This document shows positions 1 to 3,758 of a stretch of DNA of 5,987 nt, piece after piece. The notes under the pieces were generated by a model, which saw only the letters and a program-made list of their open reading frames with translations, was not told the DNA's origin and did no database searches. The stretch spans positions 1 to 5,987 of the forward strand of contig JAISKU010000123.1 of the NCBI GenBank assembly GCA_031261245.1, read 5' to 3'. Within the stretch, counting starts at the first letter, position 1, and each line of letters begins with the position of its first letter. Position numbers and translations under genes: made by a program. Source of the stretch: Oscillospiraceae bacterium. Its GTDB lineage: Bacteria > Bacillota > Clostridia > Oscillospirales > Oscillospiraceae.

Positions 1-144
1 GTCTACGGCGTGGTCATTCCGCGCAACGTGCGCGTGTCCGAGGCGCCGAGCCACGGGAAGCCCGTGCTCACCTACGACGCCGCCTCCCGCGGCGCTGTGG
101 CGTACTATGAGCTGGGCAAGGAATTTTTGAAACGCAATACGTAA
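1..144 (+). CDS. parA: ParA/Soj chromosome-partitioning ATPase, C-terminal fragment
   Basis: Only the last 47 codons are present, open at the left edge and ending at TAA 142-144. The fragment contains IPRNVRVSEAPSHGKPV followed by a YDAASRGAVAYYELGKEF stretch, which is the characteristic C-terminal end of chromosomal ParA/Soj (MinD-like) ATPases. The Walker A, A' and B motifs lie upstream of the window and cannot be checked. In the family, ParA dimerises with ATP, binds DNA non-specifically and is stimulated by ParB to drive origin segregation; in Bacillus, Soj also regulates DnaA. It is directly followed by parB on the same strand, the normal chromosomal parAB order, with a palindromic repeat lying between the two genes. 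The identification rests on the short but highly conserved tail and on the neighbour. Confidence 0.95.
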   Translation, partial: VYGVVIPRNVRVSEAPSHGKPVLTYDAASRGAVAYYELGKEFLKRNT

Positions 145-146
145 TT

Positions 147-194
147 GTAGGGGCGGCCATTGGCCGTCCGCGGACGCGCAATGCGCGCCCCTAC
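147..194. repeat. 48-bp near-palindromic REP/MITE-like element between parA and parB
   Basis: The element starts GTAGGGGCG (147-155) and ends CGCCCCTAC (186-194), an exact 9-bp inverted pair. Between these arms are three more palindromes: CGGCCATTGGCCG (154-166), TCCGCGGA (167-174) and CGCGCAATGCGCG (175-187). The whole 48 bp is symmetric about the CCGCGG at 168-173. The reverse complement of the left half differs from the right half at only four of 27 positions, and these are paired G/C swaps that keep each hairpin intact. This is the look of a dispersed small palindromic repeat able to fold into a cruciform or cloverleaf. There is no T-run after it, so a classic intrinsic terminator is unlikely, although an mRNA-processing or attenuation role between parA and parB remains possible. 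Confidence 0.8.
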
Positions 195-210
195 GACGAA
201 AGGGCACAAT

Positions 211-1092
211 ATGGCTACAAACAACAAAAGCGGAAAAGGGTTGGGGACAGGGCTCGGAGCGCTGTTCGGCGACGCGGCGGACGCCGTGCCGAACGACTTC
301 GAGTACATACCAATAACGAAAATCGAGCCGAACCGCGCGCAGCCGCGCGTCGCGTTTGAGCGCGAGCCTCTCGAGGAGCTCGCGTCGTCGATACGCGAGC
401 ACGGGGTGCTCTCCCCGCTCACGGTGCGGCCCATCGGCGGCGGATTTTATCAGATAATCGCGGGCGAGCGGCGCTGGCGGGCGGCGCGGGAGGCGGGTTT
501 GACCGAGCTCCCGGCGCGCGTGCTCGACGTGGACGACCGCGCGGCGATGGAGCTCTCCCTCGTCGAGAACCTGCAGCGGGAGAACCTGAATCCGGTCGAG
601 GAGGCGATGGGCTACCGCGCACTGAGCGACGAGTTCGGCCTGACGCAGGAGGAGATTTCACTGCGCATGGGCAAGTCGCGCCCCGTGATCGCGAACGCGC
701 TGCGACTTCTGACCCTGCCGGAGGAGATAATCGAGCTGACCCGCGCGGGCAAGCTGGCCGTCGGCTCCGCGCGCGCCCTCGCGTCCATCCGCGACGAGGA
801 CACGATGATCGAGGCGGCGCGGGAGATCGCGAAGCACGGCCTCTCGGCGCGCGAGGCGGAGCGGTTCGCGCGGAAGCTGAACAAGCGGCCGAACGCCGCG
901 AAGGCCGAAAAGGTCGAAAAGGTCAACTATTTGTCGGAGTTTGAGACGAGTCTGTCGCAGGCGCTCGGCCGCCGCGTGAGGATAACGGGCGGGGCGCGGA
1001 ATAACGGGCGCATTGAGATTGAATACTATGGAGATGAGGATTTTGAGCGCCTCGTCAACGGGCTCTACTCGCTCGGAGAGGAGTCCGTATGA
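211..1092 (+). CDS. parB: ParB/Spo0J chromosome-partitioning protein (CTPase clamp)
   Basis: This 293-residue protein is of normal length for chromosomal ParB. The N-terminus GKGLGTGLGALFG (residues 8-20) is the short ParA-stimulating tail typical of the family. It is followed by the ParB/Srx nucleotide-binding domain (about 32-125), with the CTP-binding GERRWR at 85-90 and the conserved LVENLQRENLNPVEEA at 118-133. A parS-binding helix-turn-helix region lies around 144-168 (LTQEEISLRMGKSRPVIANA). A Lys-rich linker (224-238) leads to a C-terminal dimerisation domain (about 239-290). By family knowledge it loads at parS, slides as a CTP-bound clamp and recruits SMC. The ATG at 211 is chosen because it has AAAGGG at 199-204, 6 nt upstream, and gives the family-typical N-terminus; in-frame TTG 160 and ATG 181 lie inside the palindromic repeat. 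The stop overlaps the next start as ATGA (1089-1092). Confidence 0.95.
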   Translation: MATNNKSGKGLGTGLGALFGDAADAVPNDFEYIPITKIEPNRAQPRVAFEREPLEELASSIREHGVLSPLTVRPIGGGFYQIIAGERRWRAAREAGLTELPARVLDVDDRAAMELSLVENLQRENLNPVEEAMGYRALSDEFGLTQEEISLRMGKSRPVIANALRLLTLPEEIIELTRAGKLAVGSARALASIRDEDTMIEAAREIAKHGLSAREAERFARKLNKRPNAAKAEKVEKVNYLSEFETSLSQALGRRVRITGGARNNGRIEIEYYGDEDFERLVNGLYSLGEESV

Positions 1093-1529
1093 AAAAATCG
1101 ACTGACGCGTCAATTCGCGGCACGTCGCGCCGCGCGGTAATCCTCTACTCCGCGATACTCTTCGCCGTCGTGCTGTTCTTCATCGCACTGTCGTACTTCA
1201 TCGACCGCAGGAGCGACCACGCCGTCGGCGCGTTGCAGGAGGAAAACCGCTCCGCAACGCAGAGAATCGAGACGCTGCAGACGGAAAACGTCAATCAGCA
1301 GTCGGAGATCGCGGAGCTTGAGGCGCAGCTCTCGGAGCGCGCGGCGCGCATCGCGGAGCTCGAGGCGCAGATAGAGGAGATACGCCGCGAGTGGGCGGAG
1401 GACACAAAAAATATAGAGGACAGATACAAAGAGGATTATAACGAGCTTCTGCGGCAGTACAACGAGCTGCTTGAGCAGAGCAAAGAGACAGATGAGACAG
1501 AGGGGACAGAGGAGACGGAAAATGATTGA
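1089..1529 (+). CDS. Unrecognised single-pass membrane protein with coiled coil and acidic Thr/Glu tail (146 aa)
   Basis: I do not recognise a named family. The protein has a short basic N-terminus, one hydrophobic segment at about residues 16-38, then a strongly charged heptad-rich stretch at about 48-130 that should form a coiled coil, and an acidic tail of ETD/ETE/GTE/ETE triplets (133-144). The coiled coil contains an exact IAELEAQ repeated 14 residues apart (74-80 and 88-94). The positively charged N-terminus suggests the coiled coil faces outward (N-in), but this is not certain. Its start overlaps the parB stop (ATGA) behind an AGAGGAG ribosome site at 1077-1083, and its end overlaps serS by 8 nt. 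In many clostridia a small membrane protein (DUF4446 type) lies between parB and serS; this one is at the same place, but I see no clear sequence match to that family. The architecture superficially resembles FtsB/FtsL-like or DivIVA-adjacent proteins, which is too weak for a function call. Confidence 0.85.
   Translation: MKKSTDASIRGTSRRAVILYSAILFAVVLFFIALSYFIDRRSDHAVGALQEENRSATQRIETLQTENVNQQSEIAELEAQLSERAARIAELEAQIEEIRREWAEDTKNIEDRYKEDYNELLRQYNELLEQSKETDETEGTEETEND
1485..1520 (+). repeat. Four tandem 9-nt units encoding the acidic tail; contains the serS ribosome site
   Basis: Four purine-rich 9-nt units run in frame: GAGACAGAT (1485-1493), GAGACAGAG (1494-1502), GGGACAGAG (1503-1511) and GAGACGGAA (1512-1520). 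They encode ETD, ETE, GTE and ETE at the end of the 146-residue membrane protein. The last junction supplies GGAG (1511-1514), 7 nt before the serS ATG, so the repeat also forms the serS ribosome-binding region. Confidence 0.8.
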
Positions 1530-2814
1530 TATCAGGCTGATTCGTGAGGACGCCGAGGGCGTCAAGGCGCGGTACGCGAGCCGCGAGGCCGACGTCGGCG
1601 GGCAGGTGGATCGACTGCTCTCGCTCGACATGCTGCGGCGCGAGGCGATTGCCGCCGTCGAGTTCGACAAGGCGGAGCAAAACCGCGTGTCAAAGCAAAT
1701 CCCCGTCATGCGGAAGAATGGCGAGGACACCTCCGGGATTATCGCCCTGATGAGCGATTTGAAGGAGAAGATACTCACGGCCGAGACGGAGCTGAAGAAC
1801 ACGCAGGAGGAGTACGACTACCTCATGCTGTCGCTGCCGAATCTGCCCGACGCCGACCTCGCGTCCGGCGGCAAGGAGAACAACGAGCCGATACGCTATT
1901 TTGGGGAGCCGCACACCTTTGATTTCCCGCCGCAGCACCATGTAGACCTGTGTACAAGGCTCGGCCTCATCGACTACGAGCGCGGCACAAAGCTCGCGGG
2001 GAGCGGTTTTTGGGTCTATCGCGGGCTCGGCGCGCGGCTGGAGTGGGCGCTGCTGAATTATTTTATCGAGACGCACCTCGGCGACGGGTATGAGCTGATA
2101 CTCGTGCCGCATATGCTGGAATACGAGTGCGGGCTGACGGCGGGGCAGTTCCCGAAGTTCGCCGACGAGGTGTACAAGATCGCCAATCCGACGGACGACA
2201 GGCGGCACTACATGCTACCGACGGCTGAGGCGGCGCTCGTCTCGCTGCACCGCGACGAGATTTTGACGGAGGCGGAGCTTCCGAAGAAGTACATCTCCTA
2301 CACGCCGTGTTTCCGGCGCGAGGCGGGCAGCTACCGCGCGGATGAGCGCGGAATGGTGCGCGGACACCAGTTCAACAAGGTCGAGATGGTGCAGTACACG
2401 CGTCCGGAGGACTCCGACGCGGCGTTTGAGGAGCTTGTCGGCAAGGCGGAGCGGCTCGTGAGCGGGCTCGGCTTCCACTTCCGCACCGTGAAGCTCGCGG
2501 CGGGCGATTGCAGCTCCGCGATGGCGCGGACGTATGACATTGAGATTCAGATTCCGTCGATGGACGGGTACAAGGAGGTCAGCTCCGTATCGAACGCGCG
2601 CGATTACCAGGCGCGGCGCGGCATGATACGCATGAGGCGCGAGGCGACGGGGAAGCTCGAGTTCGTGCACACGCTCAACGGCTCCGGCCTCGCGACGAGC
2701 CGGATTCTGCCGGCGCTTGTCGAGCAGAATCAGCAAAAGGACGGCAGCGTGGTCATTCCCGAGGTTTTAAGGAAATATTTGGGAGGACTTGAGGTCATCG
2801 CGGCGAATGGATGA
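1522..2814 (+). CDS. serS: Seryl-tRNA synthetase (class II)
   Basis: The 430-residue protein is full length for bacterial SerRS. It joins serine to tRNA-Ser through seryl-adenylate in the cytosol, and also charges tRNA-Sec where that exists. The start MIDIRLIRED is the family-typical N-terminus. Residues about 27-105 form the long antiparallel coiled-coil arm that reads the tRNA-Ser variable arm. The catalytic core follows: PTAEAAL at 233-239, motif 2 from FRREAGS (264-270) to RGHQF (280-284), KEVSSVSN (351-358) with QARRGMIRMR (363-372), and motif 3 NGSGLATSRILPALVEQNQ (386-404). The more usual SSCSN reads SSVSN here, a minor variation. ATG 1522 is chosen for this N-terminus and the GGAG at 1511-1514; upstream in-frame codons add an unlikely Arg-rich extension. 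The gene overlaps the preceding gene by 8 nt, suggesting coupling. No T-box leader is present, as it is internal to the operon. Confidence 0.97.
   Translation: MIDIRLIREDAEGVKARYASREADVGGQVDRLLSLDMLRREAIAAVEFDKAEQNRVSKQIPVMRKNGEDTSGIIALMSDLKEKILTAETELKNTQEEYDYLMLSLPNLPDADLASGGKENNEPIRYFGEPHTFDFPPQHHVDLCTRLGLIDYERGTKLAGSGFWVYRGLGARLEWALLNYFIETHLGDGYELILVPHMLEYECGLTAGQFPKFADEVYKIANPTDDRRHYMLPTAEAALVSLHRDEILTEAELPKKYISYTPCFRREAGSYRADERGMVRGHQFNKVEMVQYTRPEDSDAAFEELVGKAERLVSGLGFHFRTVKLAAGDCSSAMARTYDIEIQIPSMDGYKEVSSVSNARDYQARRGMIRMRREATGKLEFVHTLNGSGLATSRILPALVEQNQQKDGSVVIPEVLRKYLGGLEVIAANG
2781..2809 (+). promoter_or_regulatory. Ribosome-binding region of rsmG, start ambiguous
   Basis: GGGAGGA (2781-2787) is the strongest purine tract, but it lies only about 2 nt before the in-frame TTG 2789 and about 19 nt before ATG 2807. 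A second weaker GAGG (2791-2794) stands 12 nt before ATG 2807. Neither spacing is ideal. ATG 2807 is preferred because of the codon and because it overlaps the serS stop, which permits re-initiation by ribosomes finishing serS. Confidence 0.5.
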
Positions 2815-3511
2815 GGCCGATACGATAAACGAAGAGCCGCGGGCGATTGGTAATCGCCCTTACACCCTGTCGCCGAAATTCAAGAGCTTATATGAACTGC
2901 TGATAGAAAAAAACAAGGTCATGAATTTGACGGCGATTACGGAGGAGCGCGAGGTCGAGGCGCTGCATTTCCGGGATTCGCTGGCGGTTTTGGAGTGGAT
3001 TCCCGAGGGCGCGTTTTCCGTCGTGGACGTCGGGACGGGCGCGGGGTTCCCCGGGCTGCCGATTGCGATTGCGCGACCGGAGCTGCGCGTGACGCTTCTC
3101 GACGCGACGGAGAAGAAGGTCGAATTCCTAAAAGACGTTGCGGCGCAATTAGATTTGGCGAATGTCACGTGCGTTTGCGCGCGGGCGGAGGACTACGCAA
3201 AAACCGCGCGGGCAAGCTTTGACTTCGCGGTGGCGCGGGCGCTCGCGAAGCTGAACGCGCTGTGCGAGCTGTGTATGCCGCTCGTGAAGCCGGGCGGGGC
3301 GTTCATCGCGCTGAAGAGCGCGCAGACGGACGAGGAGATCGCCGACGCCGCGCGGGCGATACATACTCTCGGCGGGGAGCTCGAGGCCGTCACGGACTAC
3401 ACGCTTCCGGGGACGGATATCCCGCGGCGCGCCGTCGTGATACGGCAGAAAACCGCAGCGCCGGAGCAGTACCCGAGGGGTTTTGCGAAGATAAAAAAAC
3501 AACCGCTGTAA
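2807..3511 (+). CDS. rsmG: 16S rRNA (guanine N7)-methyltransferase RsmG (GidB)
   Basis: The gene encodes about 234 residues, close to the usual 235-240. By family it transfers methyl from SAM to N7 of G527 (E. coli numbering) in 16S rRNA, and its loss gives low-level streptomycin resistance. NLTAITEEREVEALHFRDSL (40-59) is the conserved N-terminal block. VVDVGTGAGFPGLPIAIARP (72-91) is the SAM-binding motif I, LLDATEKKVEFL (97-108) follows, then FDFAVARALAKLN (138-150), KPGGAFIALK (161-170), and a C-terminal RAVVIRQK...YPRGFAKIKKQPL typical of RsmG. The first 20 residues are unlike the family: codons 11-19 (PRAIGNRPY) lie over a palindromic repeat half-copy, and the helix between LSP and NLT appears a few residues shorter than in Bacillus RsmG as I recall it. 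ATG 2807 overlaps the serS stop by 8 nt; TTG 2789 is an in-frame alternative. rsmG usually sits upstream of parA near oriC; here it is downstream of serS. Confidence 0.93.
   Translation: MDEADTINEEPRAIGNRPYTLSPKFKSLYELLIEKNKVMNLTAITEEREVEALHFRDSLAVLEWIPEGAFSVVDVGTGAGFPGLPIAIARPELRVTLLDATEKKVEFLKDVAAQLDLANVTCVCARAEDYAKTARASFDFAVARALAKLNALCELCMPLVKPGGAFIALKSAQTDEEIADAARAIHTLGGELEAVTDYTLPGTDIPRRAVVIRQKTAAPEQYPRGFAKIKKQPL
2837..2863. repeat. Diverged half-copy of the palindromic element, inside the rsmG coding region
   Basis: GGGCGATT (2841-2848) and AATCGCCC (2852-2859) form a perfect 8-bp hairpin with a GGT loop. The segment begins CCGCGG and ends CGCCCTTAC, and is exactly as long (27 bp) as the right half of the 147-194 element, which begins CCGCGG and ends GCGCCCCTAC. 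Seventeen of 27 positions match, with the differences concentrated in the hairpin arms, where pairing is retained. No left half is visible upstream. It is read in the rsmG frame as PRAIGNRPY. The relationship is inferred from shared boundaries, length and architecture; the sequence identity alone is modest. Confidence 0.55.
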
Positions 3512-3521
3512 GGAGAAAATT

Positions 3522-3755
3522 ATGAATAGTAACAAGCCGCGCATGTCGGCAAAGACCTCGGGGATTATACAGGTCGTGATCACGGCCGCCTTCGCGATTT
3601 TTGAGGCGGTGCTGCTGATAACGGGCGGGCTCAAGCTGCTGAACGTCGTTCTTTTCGTTCTGTGGATTGTGTGCGGCGTTATCGCGGTGCTGAACCTGCG
3701 AACAGTGCTTAGGGCGGAGAAAAACGCCGAGCGCGACCGGGACGACGGAGAGTAA
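3522..3755 (+). CDS. Unrecognised small membrane protein, two predicted helices (77 aa)
   Basis: I do not recognise this protein. It has a short basic N-terminus, two hydrophobic segments at about residues 14-35 and 38-58 joined by a tight TGGLK turn, and a charged C-terminal tail (RAEKNAERDRDDGE). That predicts a helical hairpin in the membrane, probably with both ends on the cytoplasmic side. The start is well supported: AGGAG at 3511-3515 lies 6 nt before ATG 3522, and the gene begins 10 nt after the rsmG stop. It ends only 3 nt before mfd, and its last codons hold the mfd ribosome site. The tight spacing makes it a real operon member. Holin-like or small transporter-subunit roles could fit the topology, but nothing in the sequence favours them. 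Confidence 0.8.
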   Translation: MNSNKPRMSAKTSGIIQVVITAAFAIFEAVLLITGGLKLLNVVLFVLWIVCGVIAVLNLRTVLRAEKNAERDRDDGE

Positions 3756-3758
3756 AAA

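Noticed and set aside
160..210. Upstream in-frame extension of parB from TTG 160 or ATG 181
   Set aside because: The extension is encoded by the palindromic repeat, has no ribosome site, and precedes the family-typical ParB N-terminus that starts at ATG 211 behind AAAGGG.
147..210. Intrinsic terminator after parA
   Set aside because: The palindrome is GC-rich and stable, but no T-tract follows either arm, and parB continues on the same strand.
1471..1521. Upstream in-frame extension of serS
   Set aside because: It adds an Arg-rich 17-residue leader that is only the +1 frame reading of the purine repeat; MIDIRLIRED at 1522 is the normal SerRS start.
1110..1802. Minus-strand open frame (230 codons) opposite the coiled-coil gene and serS
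   Set aside because: Its Leu/Arg-rich sequence is the antisense of Glu-rich coiled-coil codons; no ribosome site or family feature.
3160..3180. CACGTG core at 3166-3171 as a possible parS site
   Set aside because: The flanks do not match the TGTTTCACGTGAAACA consensus beyond the central six bases and a couple of positions; it lies within rsmG codons. No better parS candidate was seen.
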